Of a stretch of DNA of 64,000 nucleotides, positions 24,955 to 34,267 are shown piece after piece; positions within the stretch are counted from its first letter, which is position 1, and each line of letters begins with the position of its first letter. Source of the DNA: Mariprofundaceae bacterium (lineage in GTDB: Bacteria; Pseudomonadota; Zetaproteobacteria; Mariprofundales; Mariprofundaceae); contig WFOK01000016.1 in NCBI GenBank assembly GCA_015488115.1, forward strand, positions 1 to 64,000, read 5' to 3'. The notes under the pieces were generated by a model that had not been told where the DNA came from, did no database searches, and saw only the letters and a list, made by a program, of their open reading frames with translations. Position numbers and translations under genes: made by a program.

Positions 24955-25902
24955 ATGATTGCAAGACAAAGCTATGAGCGTCAGAAATGGAGAAACATTC
25001 TGCATTCCATCGTGTTGTTGACGGCCATGATGGCATTGTTCTTCGGATTGGGAAGGTTTCTGTTTGGTTCGACTGGGAGCATGTTCATGCTTCTTTTGGG
25101 GGTGGGCATGCTGCTTTTTGCCCCCCAGGCCTCCATGTGGATGACCCTGCGCATGTTTCATGCGCGCAGGCTCTCCCCCTGGGATGCGCCGGAATTGCAT
25201 GCCATGATCGAAACATTGGCCGCGAGGGCCGGGCTGGACCGTGTTCCGGAGGTTTATTGGGTGCCCAGCGCCGTGCCGAATGCCTTTGCCATGTCTGGTG
25301 GCGGACGCACGCTGGTCGCTGTCAGCGATGGGCTGCTCCGCCTGCTCGATGGAAGGGAGCTCGCGGGGGTTCTGGCCCATGAAATCAGCCACATCAGGCA
25401 TGGGGACCTTTTTGTCATGAGCATGGCCGACATGCTCAGCCGCATGACAGCGCTGATGTCGGATGTCGGGTGGATTTCACTGCTTCTGTTTCTGCCGGTC
25501 AGTCTTCTGGCCGGCATCGACATTCCCTGGATGTTCATCTTGCTTTTGATGGTGGCACCCCTGCTTTCCATGCTGCTCCAGCTTGCGCTTTCACGGACGA
25601 GGGAATTCGATGCGGATCTGGGGGCAGTCGAGTTGACGAATGACCCCATCGGGCTTGCCCGGGCCTTGCTCAAGATCGAGCGGGGCATGAGCCACTGGTG
25701 GCGATGGATTCTACCCGGCTCCGAGGGCATGGCGCCCTCGCTGTTGAGAACCCATCCACTGACAACTGAACGGGTGCGACGGCTTGAGTCCCTGGTGGAT
25801 CATGCTCATGGCTCTCCCCTGTTTGGCGATGTTCATGTTTCGCCCCTGGGGCACCCCGTTCGAGAGGGGAGGCGCTGGCGCGGCATCGGCTTCTGGTACT
25901 GA
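24955..25902 (+). CDS. Membrane-associated M48 family metalloprotease
   Basis: ATG at 24955 gives 315 residues. Two N-terminal spans (about 16-58) precede the protease domain. The zinc motif is HEISH (142-146), with a later E in TREFDADLGAVEL as the third ligand. A further hydrophobic hairpin (about 165-205) lies between. The layout is HtpX-like, and the position after the Hsp20 gene suits a protein-quality-control role. The true substrate is unknown. Confidence 0.88.
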   Translation: MIARQSYERQKWRNILHSIVLLTAMMALFFGLGRFLFGSTGSMFMLLLGVGMLLFAPQASMWMTLRMFHARRLSPWDAPELHAMIETLAARAGLDRVPEVYWVPSAVPNAFAMSGGGRTLVAVSDGLLRLLDGRELAGVLAHEISHIRHGDLFVMSMADMLSRMTALMSDVGWISLLLFLPVSLLAGIDIPWMFILLLMVAPLLSMLLQLALSRTREFDADLGAVELTNDPIGLARALLKIERGMSHWWRWILPGSEGMAPSLLRTHPLTTERVRRLESLVDHAHGSPLFGDVHVSPLGHPVREGRRWRGIGFWY

Positions 25903-25991
25903 GCATGGCCTCTTTGGTCTGCGCAGGCGCGAGTGGCCTTTGACGTCCGTGTCAATTCCGGCAGCATGCGAGAATCCTTGAGGAGAGGGGC

Positions 25992-27509
25992 ATGAGGGAC
26001 AAGTTCACCTTGCTTTTGTATGCGCTGGCCGTTTTTCTGATGATTGAAACGGCAGTCTTTGTGACCGACGTTGGCGTGGATGGATTGTTTGGCGTCATCA
26101 ATGGCTATCTGGCCAGCATTCTCTTTTTTGATGTATGGCCGGGCGAGGGAGCCATGCCCTTTATTGTCGCCTGGTTGATCGCCGGCGCGGTTTATCTGAC
26201 TGTCCGCTTTGGCTTTATCAATGTGCGCATGATGGGGCATGCGGTGGACATCCTCAGGGGCAAGTATCGCTCCGCCGAGGACAAGGGAGATGTAACACCG
26301 TTTCAAGCCCTGACAACAGCCCTTTCGGCAACTGTTGGCCTGGGCAATATCGCGGGCGTGGCCATTGCCGTCAGTGTTGGTGGGCCCGGGGCGACCTTCT
26401 GGATGATTGTCGCGGGCTTTTTCGGTATGACCTCCAAGTTCACCGAGGTCACGCTGGCCCAGATCTACAGGGAATTCCGTCCGGACGGCCGGGTCATGGG
26501 CGGGGCCATGGAATACCTTTCCAAGGGGTTTGCGGAGAAGGGCATGCCGAGGTTGGGGCGCGCTTTGGCCATGCTGTTTGCCGTGTTCTGCATCGGCGCG
26601 TCGCTCGGCGGGGGCAATGCCTTCCAGGTGTCCCAGGCCATGGGGGCCGTGCAGGGAGAAATACCGTTCTTCAGGGAGTTTCCATGGTGCTTCGGGCTGC
26701 TCATGGCCGTCGCTGTTGGCATCGTGATCATTGGCGGCATCCGCCGCATTGCCCATGCGGCCGAGGCCATTGTGCCCACCATGGTGTTCATTTATCTCAG
26801 CGCCTGTCTGTGGATCATCTTTTCCCATCTTGATCAGTTGCCGCATGCCATCGTCATGATCGTTCAGCAGGCCTTTCATCCCACGGCGGTGGCCGGCGGC
26901 ATGATTGGCGTTGTTGTCCAGGGGTTCAAGCGCGCGGCATTCTCCAGCGAGGCTGGCATTGGCTCGGCCGCCATCGCGCACTCGGCTGCGGCCGTCAAGT
27001 ATCCCGTGTGGCAAGGGTTTGTCGCTCTTTATGAGCCGTTTATCGATACGATTGTCATCTGCACGATGACGGCCCTTGTGATCATCATTACGGGTGTATG
27101 GCAGGCGCCAGAGCATGCAGACCTAGTGGCTCAGAGCAAGGGGGCGGCCCTGACTGCCGTGGCCTTTGGTTCGGTGATTTCATGGTTCCCCACGATTCTT
27201 TCGCTCTCGGTCGTGTTGTTTGCCTACAGCACGATGATTTCCTGGTCCTACTATGGGGAGCGCTGCTGGACCTTTGTTTTCGGGGAGAAGAATTCGATCG
27301 TTTATCGCATCATGTTTGTGATGTTCATCGTGCTGGCCTCCCTCGGCAGTCCCGGCAGCATTCTCGAATTCAGCGACCTGCTGTTGCTTGGCATGGCCTT
27401 TCCGAACTTTCTGGCCCTGTACCTGCTACAGGGCAAGGTGGCCGCTGCGCTTGCCGATTACCGCAGGCGTCTTCGGCAGGGCGAATTCGATCAGGGGGAC
27501 CTCGCCTGA
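25992..27509 (+). CDS. AGCS-family sodium:amino-acid symporter
   Basis: 505 residues, about 11 spans. Family signatures include TALSATVGLGNIAGVAIAV, FWMIVAGFFGMTSKFTEV and FSSEAGIGSAAIAHSAAA. These transporters import alanine or glycine with sodium or protons. The long N-terminus before the first conserved span (residues 1-70, two hydrophobic stretches) is more extended than in the E. coli protein. Its ribosome-binding site is GAGGAGAGGGG. Substrate inferred from family. Confidence 0.92.
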   Translation: MRDKFTLLLYALAVFLMIETAVFVTDVGVDGLFGVINGYLASILFFDVWPGEGAMPFIVAWLIAGAVYLTVRFGFINVRMMGHAVDILRGKYRSAEDKGDVTPFQALTTALSATVGLGNIAGVAIAVSVGGPGATFWMIVAGFFGMTSKFTEVTLAQIYREFRPDGRVMGGAMEYLSKGFAEKGMPRLGRALAMLFAVFCIGASLGGGNAFQVSQAMGAVQGEIPFFREFPWCFGLLMAVAVGIVIIGGIRRIAHAAEAIVPTMVFIYLSACLWIIFSHLDQLPHAIVMIVQQAFHPTAVAGGMIGVVVQGFKRAAFSSEAGIGSAAIAHSAAAVKYPVWQGFVALYEPFIDTIVICTMTALVIIITGVWQAPEHADLVAQSKGAALTAVAFGSVISWFPTILSLSVVLFAYSTMISWSYYGERCWTFVFGEKNSIVYRIMFVMFIVLASLGSPGSILEFSDLLLLGMAFPNFLALYLLQGKVAAALADYRRRLRQGEFDQGDLA

Positions 27510-27536
27510 TTCGCCCGTATGCGAGGCTTGCGGTAC

Positions 27537-27564
27537 TTGCAATGGATCGCAATATCCCTATGAT
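27537..27564 (+). promoter_or_regulatory. Candidate promoter of the rimP-nusA-infB operon
   Basis: TTGCAA (27537-27542) and TATGAT (27559-27564) are separated by 16 bases. It lies 56 bases before the rimP ATG and upstream of a terminator-like stem. Confidence 0.5.
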
Positions 27565-27579
27565 TCGCATACTCTCGAG

Positions 27580-27606
27580 GTGAGCTGCGGCTCGCTTTTT
27601 TGTTTT
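27580..27606 (+). terminator. Terminator-like hairpin in the rimP-nusA leader (possible attenuator)
   Basis: GTGAGC-TGCG-GCTCGC (27580-27595, six pairs with one G-T) is followed by TTTTTTGTTTT. It lies after the candidate promoter at 27537 and before rimP. It could terminate the upstream symporter transcript, act as a leader attenuator, or both. Confidence 0.6.
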
Positions 27607-27620
27607 ATAGGGATGGTTTC

Positions 27621-27621
27621 A
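27621..27621 (+). other. Start-site note for rimP
   Basis: The ATG at 27621 is preferred over an in-frame TTG at 27600, which lies inside the U-tract of the hairpin. TAGGGA lies 8 bases before the ATG. Confidence 0.6.
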
Positions 27622-28097
27622 TGCCCCAGGATGCATCGGTGGAATTGCGAATCTGGCAACTGGCTGAGCCCATTGCGGATGAATTGGGTCTGGATATTCT
27701 GAAGGTTTCCGTAGGCAGTGGTCATAGTCAGCTGGTGCGCGTGATTGTCGACCGGGCCGGTGGGGTGGATGCCGATACCCTGGAACGAATGAGCCGAGGT
27801 TTGTCTCTGCAGATGGATGCAGAGGACCCGATTCAGGGGCGTTACAGGCTGGAGATTACATCTCCGGGGCTCGACTGGCCGCTGACGACAAGGGCCGATT
27901 TTGAGCGGCATCGGGATGAATGGCTGGCCGTCCACATGCGTGACGGGAGGACCTTCCAGGGTTGGAATCGGGGCGCAACGGATGACGGGTTTGAGCTTGA
28001 AGACGCGCAGGGTCGGCGGCTTGACATCCGAAGCGATGATGTGCTGAAGGTGCATCGGGCGATCAACTGGAAGGCGATCGTCAAAAGGAAAAAATAG
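27621..28097 (+). CDS. rimP: Ribosome maturation factor RimP
   Basis: 158 residues with the RimP pattern: an N-terminal alpha-beta domain (LAEPIADELGLDILKV, VRVIVDRAGGVDADTLERMSR, YRLEITSPGLDWPL) and a C-terminal SH3-like domain (residues about 90-150). It assists 30S subunit maturation. First gene of the translation operon, 14 bases before nusA. Confidence 0.94.
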   Translation: MPQDASVELRIWQLAEPIADELGLDILKVSVGSGHSQLVRVIVDRAGGVDADTLERMSRGLSLQMDAEDPIQGRYRLEITSPGLDWPLTTRADFERHRDEWLAVHMRDGRTFQGWNRGATDDGFELEDAQGRRLDIRSDDVLKVHRAINWKAIVKRKK

Positions 28098-28111
28098 GAG
28101 CTGGGAAATCG

Positions 28112-29578
28112 ATGAATGCTCAATTGTTGCAAGTTGCTGATGCGGTCGCGCGAGAGAAGTCCGTGGATCGCGAGTTGGTGCTCGAAGCCATGGAGCAGGC
28201 CATCCGGACGGCCGCGCGTCGCACCTATGCAGGCAAGCATGTTGAGGCTGAGGTGGATCGCCAGACCGGGGAAATCCGCCTGTACCATGTTCGTACAGTT
28301 GTTGAACAGGTTGAAGATCCCGAGAACGAGCTGACCCTTGAGGAGGCAAGAAAACTGGATCCGCAGGCTGAGATCGGTTCGGAGCTGCGCGAGCAGCTTC
28401 CCCCGATCGAGCTTGGCCGCATTGCGGCCCAGACGGCAAAGCAGGTCATCAACCAGAAGATTCGCGAAGCCGAACGGGAACGCGTCGTGGCGGAGTACGG
28501 TCCACGCGTCGGCGAATTGATCACCGGCATCGTCAAGCGCGTCGAGAGAGGAAATGTCTATCTGGATCTCGGGCGCGGGGAGGCCGTGATGTACCGCGAG
28601 GACATGCTGCCCCGGGAAACCTTCCGGCAGGGTGATCGCGTCAAGGTTTATATTCGCGAGGTGCGCAACCAGCCTAAGGGTCCGCTCGTGTTCGTGTCGC
28701 GAGCCGATGCAGGCATGGTTCTCAGGCTTTTCGAGCAGGAGGTGCCCGAAATCCAGGATGGCATCGTATCCATTCAGGCCATTGCCCGGGACCCGGGATC
28801 CAGAAGCAAGATTGCCGTGGTGTCCACGGACCCGGCGGTTGATCCTGTCGGCGCGTGCGTGGGTATGCGCGGCGCGCGCGTTCAGGCCGTGGTCAATGAG
28901 CTGCATGGGGAGAAGATCGATATCATCGAATGGACGGATGATCCGGCCGTGTTCGTGGTCAATGCGCTTGCGCCTGCGGAAATTGAGCGCGTGCTGGTGG
29001 ATGAGACGCGCAATACCATTGAGGTCGCCGTGAGCGAGGATAATCTCGCCATGGCTATCGGACGCCGGGGGCAGAACGTTCGTCTGGCTTCTGAGCTTAC
29101 GGGCTGGAATATCGAGATCATGAGCACGGGTGAGGAACGTGAACGCAGACAGGAAGAGATGGCCCGTGCGCAGGCGTTGTTCCAGGAAGCGCTCGATATT
29201 GATGAGGACTTTGCGCAAGTTCTTGTCGCGGAAGGGTTTTTGTCCCTGGAGGATTTGGCCTACTGTGCCGTTGAGGAGATTGCCGCCATTGAAGGGCTGG
29301 ACATGGAGGTTGCACAGGAATTGCAGAATCGTGCGCGCAACGCGCTTCTGGACCGTGCTTTGGCCAAGGCGGATGAAACATCGGGCATTTCCCTGCTTGA
29401 TCTGCCGGGCATGACCCGCGAGATCGCCGAGCGATTGGCCGAAAGAGACATCATGAGCGTTGAATCGCTGGCGGATGCGGCCGTGGATGAAATCGAGGAT
29501 GTCGAGGGTCTTTCACGGGAGCAGGCGGAGGCCCTGATTCTGGCAGCCAGGGAGGCAAGTGGCTGGTTCGACGAATAA
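28112..29578 (+). CDS. nusA: Transcription termination/antitermination factor NusA
   Basis: 488 residues: N-terminal domain, S1 domain (GELITGIVKRVERGNVYLDL), two KH domains (VGACVGMRGARVQAVVNEL and AIGRRGQNVRLASELTGW), and two C-terminal acidic helix-hairpin repeats. The repeats are ILVAEGFLSLEDLA-like around residue 370 and LLDLPGMTREIAERL around 430. It binds RNA polymerase and regulates pausing and termination. Its leader holds a terminator-like hairpin, so autoregulation is plausible. It overlaps ylxR by 20 bases. Confidence 0.97.
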   Translation: MNAQLLQVADAVAREKSVDRELVLEAMEQAIRTAARRTYAGKHVEAEVDRQTGEIRLYHVRTVVEQVEDPENELTLEEARKLDPQAEIGSELREQLPPIELGRIAAQTAKQVINQKIREAERERVVAEYGPRVGELITGIVKRVERGNVYLDLGRGEAVMYREDMLPRETFRQGDRVKVYIREVRNQPKGPLVFVSRADAGMVLRLFEQEVPEIQDGIVSIQAIARDPGSRSKIAVVSTDPAVDPVGACVGMRGARVQAVVNELHGEKIDIIEWTDDPAVFVVNALAPAEIERVLVDETRNTIEVAVSEDNLAMAIGRRGQNVRLASELTGWNIEIMSTGEERERRQEEMARAQALFQEALDIDEDFAQVLVAEGFLSLEDLAYCAVEEIAAIEGLDMEVAQELQNRARNALLDRALAKADETSGISLLDLPGMTREIAERLAERDIMSVESLADAAVDEIEDVEGLSREQAEALILAAREASGWFDE

Positions 29579-30182
29579 GGCGGACAAGCATTCTGGGCCA
29601 CGGAGGCGATGTTTTGCTTGCCGCCGGGAGGTCTCAAAGCTGGAGGCAATGCGTCTGGTTGTGGATCAGGATGGCTTGGTTTGGCCTGATTTGTTGCAGC
29701 AGGCTCCAGGGCGCGGGTCTTATCTGTGCATGAGGGAGGATTGTCTGCGTCGCATGCATGACCGGACATTTCGTGGACTCAAGGCAAAGTTCCCCGGCTT
29801 GAAGGATGAGTGGAAGGGTCTGCGCTCACGCATGCTGAAGGCCTTGTGTGCCCGCATGGCGATGCTGTTGCGTTCAATGCGCAGGGACGCCAGTCTCGGA
29901 AGGGATGCGGTCATGCAGCGGATGTGGAATAATGCGCCTTTGGTGGTGCTGCTGGCCCGGGACGCCGGAGAGGCGCTTCAACGGCAGATTTCCATGGCGG
30001 TGGAGAAACGCAGGGCGGCGGGAGCCCGCACCATCCTGGTATGCGCGTTGGATGCTGGCTTGCTGGGAGAGCCTTTCGCCAGGGAAAGGCTGGCCGTGGT
30101 CGGATTTGATGAGGGTCGGCAGACTGCCGAGCTGGTAAAAAACTGCGCTTGGTTAGAGCGCTTGGAAGGAATCGAGGTATAA
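29559..30182 (+). CDS. Fused YlxR (DUF448) and L7Ae-like RNA-binding protein
   Basis: GTG start within the nusA 3' end, preceded by GGGAGG. 207 residues. The N-terminal half (about 12-85) is YlxR-like: RRRCFACRREVSKLEAMRLV, PGRGSYLC and a CLRRMH segment. The C-terminal half (about 110-200) looks like an L7Ae-type domain: VVLLARDAGEALQRQI and AELVKNCAWLERLEGIEV. Separate ylxR and ylxQ genes occur at this place in Firmicutes; here they appear joined. A role in RNA or ribosome biology is inferred. Confidence 0.85.
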   Translation: MAGSTNKADKHSGPRRRCFACRREVSKLEAMRLVVDQDGLVWPDLLQQAPGRGSYLCMREDCLRRMHDRTFRGLKAKFPGLKDEWKGLRSRMLKALCARMAMLLRSMRRDASLGRDAVMQRMWNNAPLVVLLARDAGEALQRQISMAVEKRRAAGARTILVCALDAGLLGEPFARERLAVVGFDEGRQTAELVKNCAWLERLEGIEV

Positions 30183-30186
30183 ATAC

Positions 30187-32934
30187 ATGGCGAAGCGAAT
30201 CCTCGACTTGGCGAAGGAATTGGGCATGACGGCTGCAGAGGTCGAGCAACTTGCAGAGCAGTGCAATGTTGCCGTCAGCGGTCCATCGACCAAGCTGGAT
30301 GTGGATGATCAGGATAAAATCCGCCAGGCGGCCGCGGCCAGAAAGGGCAAGAACGTCTCTCCGGCCAAGGGAAAGACGTTGACCTTGAAGCGTCCCATGG
30401 TGGCAGGCCAGGTGCGTGCTGGCAGCAATGTTGATGGAAAGGGCAGAAAGGTCGAGGTGCGTCGCCGCCGGGCGGTGAGACCGACGGCAGCTGCGGCAAG
30501 CACCAAGCCCGCACCAGTGGTCAGACCGGCAGCGCCCAAGGCGGCACAAGCCCCATCTCCCGCCGCACAGGCGGCCAAGGCCATTGAGGCGAAAAAGGTC
30601 GAGAAGCTTGCCGCAGCGCCAAAGGCCTCGGTTCCTCCTGTCCAGAAAAAAGCCACGCCGGGGGCCCGGCCGGAGGCACGGAAGACCAGCTCCTCAAGGG
30701 CGACGGGTGCCTCTGCGGGTACATCCCAGTCCGCTGCAGCGAAATCGGGGCCCAGGACCACGATTCGCCGTGGCCTGACGCCTGCCCAGATTGCGGCAAA
30801 GAAAGCCCCGAGTTCGTCGCTGAAGGATATTGAGAAACAAATCAGTGAGGAACGGCGCCAGCGCCGCGAGGCGCAGCGCACCACCCGTCCACAGGGCGCC
30901 AGGGGGCCATCCGCAGGCGCGCCCAAGCGCATTCCTTCTGTCGCCGTCGCGCCCCAGTCGCCTGGCGAGGGTTTTTCAGGGGCCCGCAAGCGACCTCAGG
31001 GTGGTGCGGGAAGGCCACAACGACGCCTGAGTCCTGCTGAAAAAGCGGCTCGTCGCGCCTATGCCGAAAAGCGCCATATTGTTCTGACCCAGGAAGAGGA
31101 AGAACGCATGGCCCGGCTTGCGCGAGGTGATCGCAAGCGTGCCAAGAAGAAGATCACGAAGGGCGATGCCGATTTTGTCGTGCGTGAAGTGGAGATCACG
31201 GATCCCATTCTCGTTTCGGAGCTGGCCAGCCGCATGGCTATCAAGGGAGGCGAGGTGGTTCAGAAGCTGTTCGAAATGGGCATGCCGACCACGGTCAATG
31301 AGACCATTGATGCCGAGACGGCCGTCCTTGTTGTCGAAGAGTTTGGACACAAGCCCAAGGTGATCAATGCCGCTGCGGTCGAGGATGTCTTGATTGACGA
31401 AGAAGAGGATGATCCCGATGCGCTGCAGCCGCGTCCGCCTGTTGTCGTGGTCATGGGGCATGTCGATCATGGCAAGACCTCCATTCTGGATGCCTTGCGC
31501 AAGGCCAATGTCGCGGCAGGCGAGGCCGGTGGCATCACGCAGCACATCGGTGCCTACATGGTCAAGCTGGATTCAGGCGACCGGGTGGTCTTCATCGATA
31601 CACCGGGCCATGAGGCCTTCACCAGCCTTCGTTCACGGGGCGCGCATCTGACGGATGTTGCCGTGCTGGTCGTGGCTGCGGATGACGGCGTGAAGCCGCA
31701 GACGGTCGAGGCGTTGAACCATGCGCGTGCAGCCGGCGTGCCAATCATCGTTGCCATCAACAAGATGGACAAGGAAGGCGCAAATCCCGAGATGGTCAAG
31801 CGTCAGTTGGCCGAACACGAGTTGATTCCGGAAGAGTGGGGCGGCGATACGATCTTTGTGGAGGTGTCCGCAAAGACGGGGCAGGGCCTGGACGAATTGC
31901 TCGAGATGCTGGCCTTGCAGACCGAATTGCTGGAACTGAAGGCCAACCCCAACCGGCGGGGCCGTGGCATCGTTATCGAGTCAAGGCTTGATCGGGGACG
32001 TGGGCCGGTGGCCACGGTTCTTGTCAAGAATGGCACCTTCCACAAGGGCGACATCGTTGTCGTGGGCTCGGTCATGGGCCGCATCAGGGCCCTTGTGGAT
32101 GAAAATGGCGTTCAGCACCGCACAGCAGGTCCCTCAATCCCGTTTGAACTGCTCGGTCTTGAGAGCGTGCCAGAGGCGGGAAGCGAGATCATTGTGGTCG
32201 AGAATGAAAAGCAGGCGCGGGATATCGTCCGCTATCGGCGCGATCTGGAACGCGAAAAGGGTGTGGCCAGCCAGAAGCGGGCAAGCCTGGACGAGCTTTT
32301 TGCATCGATGCAGAGTGGGCTCAAGGAAGTACCGGTGCTCATCAAGGGTGATGTCACGGGGTCTGTCGAGGCCATGGCGGATTCCCTGGCCAAACTTGGC
32401 ACGGATGAGGTCAAGGTCAAGGTGGTGCACAAGGGCATTGGTGGCATCACGGAGTCGGATGTCATGCTCGCCTCGGCCTCCAATGCAATCATCATTGGCT
32501 TCAATGTCCGCCCAGATGCCAAGGCGAAAAAGCTAGCCGAGCAGGAAGGCGTGGATGTCCGTTTCTACAAGGTCATCTATGATGCGATCGATGAAATCAA
32601 GGCGGCGATGGCTGGCGTGCTGGCTCCCGAGCAGGTTGAGAAGGTCATTGGCTCGGCGGAGGTGCGCGAGGTGTTCTCGGTGCCGAAGGTTGGGTCGGTT
32701 GCCGGCTGTTATGTCACGGATGGCCATGTGACGCGGAATGCCGGTGTGCGCGTCCTGCGCGAGGGTGTCCTGATCTATGATGGCAAGCTTGCCTCGCTGA
32801 AACGATTCAAGGACGATGTTCGCGAAGTGAAGGCCGGATACGAGTGCGGTATCGGCATTGAGAAGTTCAATGACGTCAAGGTCGGCGACACGTTTGAGTT
32901 TTATGTCATCGAGGAAGTGGCGGCAAAGCTGTGA
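30187..32934 (+). CDS. infB: Translation initiation factor IF-2
   Basis: 915 residues. A helical N-terminal domain is followed by a long Ala/Lys/Arg-rich linker (about 60-300). The GTPase domain has GHVDHGKTS (about 424), DTPGHEAF (about 472) and NKMDKEG (about 524), followed by the beta-barrel and C-terminal domains. It brings fMet-tRNA to the 30S subunit, and the cognate initiator tRNA is at 40-114. It overlaps rbfA by 4 bases. Confidence 0.98.
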   Translation: MAKRILDLAKELGMTAAEVEQLAEQCNVAVSGPSTKLDVDDQDKIRQAAAARKGKNVSPAKGKTLTLKRPMVAGQVRAGSNVDGKGRKVEVRRRRAVRPTAAAASTKPAPVVRPAAPKAAQAPSPAAQAAKAIEAKKVEKLAAAPKASVPPVQKKATPGARPEARKTSSSRATGASAGTSQSAAAKSGPRTTIRRGLTPAQIAAKKAPSSSLKDIEKQISEERRQRREAQRTTRPQGARGPSAGAPKRIPSVAVAPQSPGEGFSGARKRPQGGAGRPQRRLSPAEKAARRAYAEKRHIVLTQEEEERMARLARGDRKRAKKKITKGDADFVVREVEITDPILVSELASRMAIKGGEVVQKLFEMGMPTTVNETIDAETAVLVVEEFGHKPKVINAAAVEDVLIDEEEDDPDALQPRPPVVVVMGHVDHGKTSILDALRKANVAAGEAGGITQHIGAYMVKLDSGDRVVFIDTPGHEAFTSLRSRGAHLTDVAVLVVAADDGVKPQTVEALNHARAAGVPIIVAINKMDKEGANPEMVKRQLAEHELIPEEWGGDTIFVEVSAKTGQGLDELLEMLALQTELLELKANPNRRGRGIVIESRLDRGRGPVATVLVKNGTFHKGDIVVVGSVMGRIRALVDENGVQHRTAGPSIPFELLGLESVPEAGSEIIVVENEKQARDIVRYRRDLEREKGVASQKRASLDELFASMQSGLKEVPVLIKGDVTGSVEAMADSLAKLGTDEVKVKVVHKGIGGITESDVMLASASNAIIIGFNVRPDAKAKKLAEQEGVDVRFYKVIYDAIDEIKAAMAGVLAPEQVEKVIGSAEVREVFSVPKVGSVAGCYVTDGHVTRNAGVRVLREGVLIYDGKLASLKRFKDDVREVKAGYECGIGIEKFNDVKVGDTFEFYVIEEVAAKL

Positions 32935-33269
32935 ACCACCCCGCGCAAAGCAGGCTCAATGCTGATATCCAGCGCTTGCTGGCCACCATGATCATCCGGG
33001 ATGTTTCCGATCCCCGGCTGCATGGCGTCAGCATCACGAGGGTAGAATCCGCAGGTGTGCATGTCCTGAATGTCTGGGTTCATGCGATTCAGGAGGTTGA
33101 TCCCGAAGTCTGCGTCCGGCAGTTGATGCGCATGAAGCCTCATTTCGAGCATGCCTTGCGCAGGGCCATGCCCAGGCGCCGCATTCCGGCCCTCCGCTTC
33201 CAATGGGACCATGCTGCTGACCGCGCTCACTCGGTGCAGGAACGCTTGCGGTTGATCCGCGAAAAATGA
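32931..33269 (+). CDS. rbfA: Ribosome-binding factor A
   Basis: GTG start overlapping the infB stop (GTGA). 112 residues with the RbfA KH-like fold: RLNADIQRLLATMIIRDVSDPRL and a late ALRFQWDHAADRAHSVQERL. It binds 30S intermediates during maturation. It overlaps the next gene by 4 bases. Confidence 0.92.
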   Translation: MNHPAQSRLNADIQRLLATMIIRDVSDPRLHGVSITRVESAGVHVLNVWVHAIQEVDPEVCVRQLMRMKPHFEHALRRAMPRRRIPALRFQWDHAADRAHSVQERLRLIREK

Positions 33270-34267
33270 ACCCCTTGTTTCCGGAAACCGATTGGGCCCC
33301 GCTCTGCAAGGCTGTTCGTGAATCATCCAGCATTGTTCTGACGACCCACCGCAACCCCGACGGGGACGGCATCGGGTCGCAGATCGCATTGTTCCATGGC
33401 TTGCGCCTGCTGGGCAAGCAGGTGACAATGCATAATCGGGATGGCGTTCCTCGCATCTATCGTTTTCTGAACGGGAGCGAGCTGGTAGGAGCGGGGGATT
33501 GGCATGGTGCATCAGCCGCCGGTGATCTGGTCATCAGCCTGGATAGCGGCAGCCAGCAGAGACTTGGCCTGCCCTCATCGTTCTTTGAGGGTGCGCGTCT
33601 TGCCAATCTCGATCATCATGCAAGTAACACGCATTTCGGTGATCATGTCGTTGTCGATCCACGCTATTGTGCCACGGGAGCCATGGTCTTCGACTTTCTG
33701 CTCGCGATGGAGATTCCGATTGAGGCTGAAATCGCGCAGGCCCTCTACACCTCGGTGATGACAGACACTTGCGGATTCCGCCTGGCAAGCGTGGACGCCT
33801 CGGTCCATCGGCTTGCCGCGGAGCTTGTCGAGTGTGGAGCCCGCCCGTGGAACATTGCCATGCATGTTTATGAAAGCCGCAGCCTTGCTTCGGTACGCCT
33901 GCTGGGTCTGTGTCTGCAGTCTCTGGCCTTGCATGATGGGGGGCGCTCAGCATGGATTGCCGTGACGACCGAGATGTATCGGGAAACGGGTGCGGACGTC
34001 GAGGATACCGAAGGACTCATTGATTATGCCCGGGGCATTGAGGGTGTCGAGGTGGCCGTACTCATTCGGGCCGATGAAGCCGAGCGAGGGTGCTGGAAGA
34101 TAAGCTTCCGCGGGAAATCCCATGCCGATGTTGGAAGGCTTGCAGCCAGTCTGGGGGGAGGCGGCCATCCGCATGCAGCCGGATGCAGAATGCGAGGGGA
34201 ACTCGAAGAGGTCCGCGGACATCTGCGGAATGCGGTGAGTCGCCTGCTGGCCAAAGAAAAAGTATGA
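33266..34267 (+). CDS. nrnA: DHH-family oligoribonuclease/pAp phosphatase (NrnA-like)
   Basis: 333 residues. DHH-family sites: THRNPDGDGIGS, a SLDSGS Asp and NLDHHASN (the DHH motif), then a DHHA1 domain ending GGGGHPHAAGC. These enzymes degrade short RNA oligomers and pAp. ATGA overlaps with both rbfA and truB show tight translational linkage. This slot between rbfA and truB is common for NrnA. Confidence 0.93.
   Translation: MNPLFPETDWAPLCKAVRESSSIVLTTHRNPDGDGIGSQIALFHGLRLLGKQVTMHNRDGVPRIYRFLNGSELVGAGDWHGASAAGDLVISLDSGSQQRLGLPSSFFEGARLANLDHHASNTHFGDHVVVDPRYCATGAMVFDFLLAMEIPIEAEIAQALYTSVMTDTCGFRLASVDASVHRLAAELVECGARPWNIAMHVYESRSLASVRLLGLCLQSLALHDGGRSAWIAVTTEMYRETGADVEDTEGLIDYARGIEGVEVAVLIRADEAERGCWKISFRGKSHADVGRLAASLGGGGHPHAAGCRMRGELEEVRGHLRNAVSRLLAKEKV

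Noticed and set aside
25833-27116. 427-codon minus-strand frame
   Set aside because: Antisense of the AGCS symporter gene; low-complexity, no domain.
27842-29218. 458-codon minus-strand frame
   Set aside because: Antisense of rimP and nusA, which are unmistakable.
30360-31080. Ala/Lys/Arg-rich repeats as a separate element
   Set aside because: This is the low-complexity linker of IF-2, common in the family.
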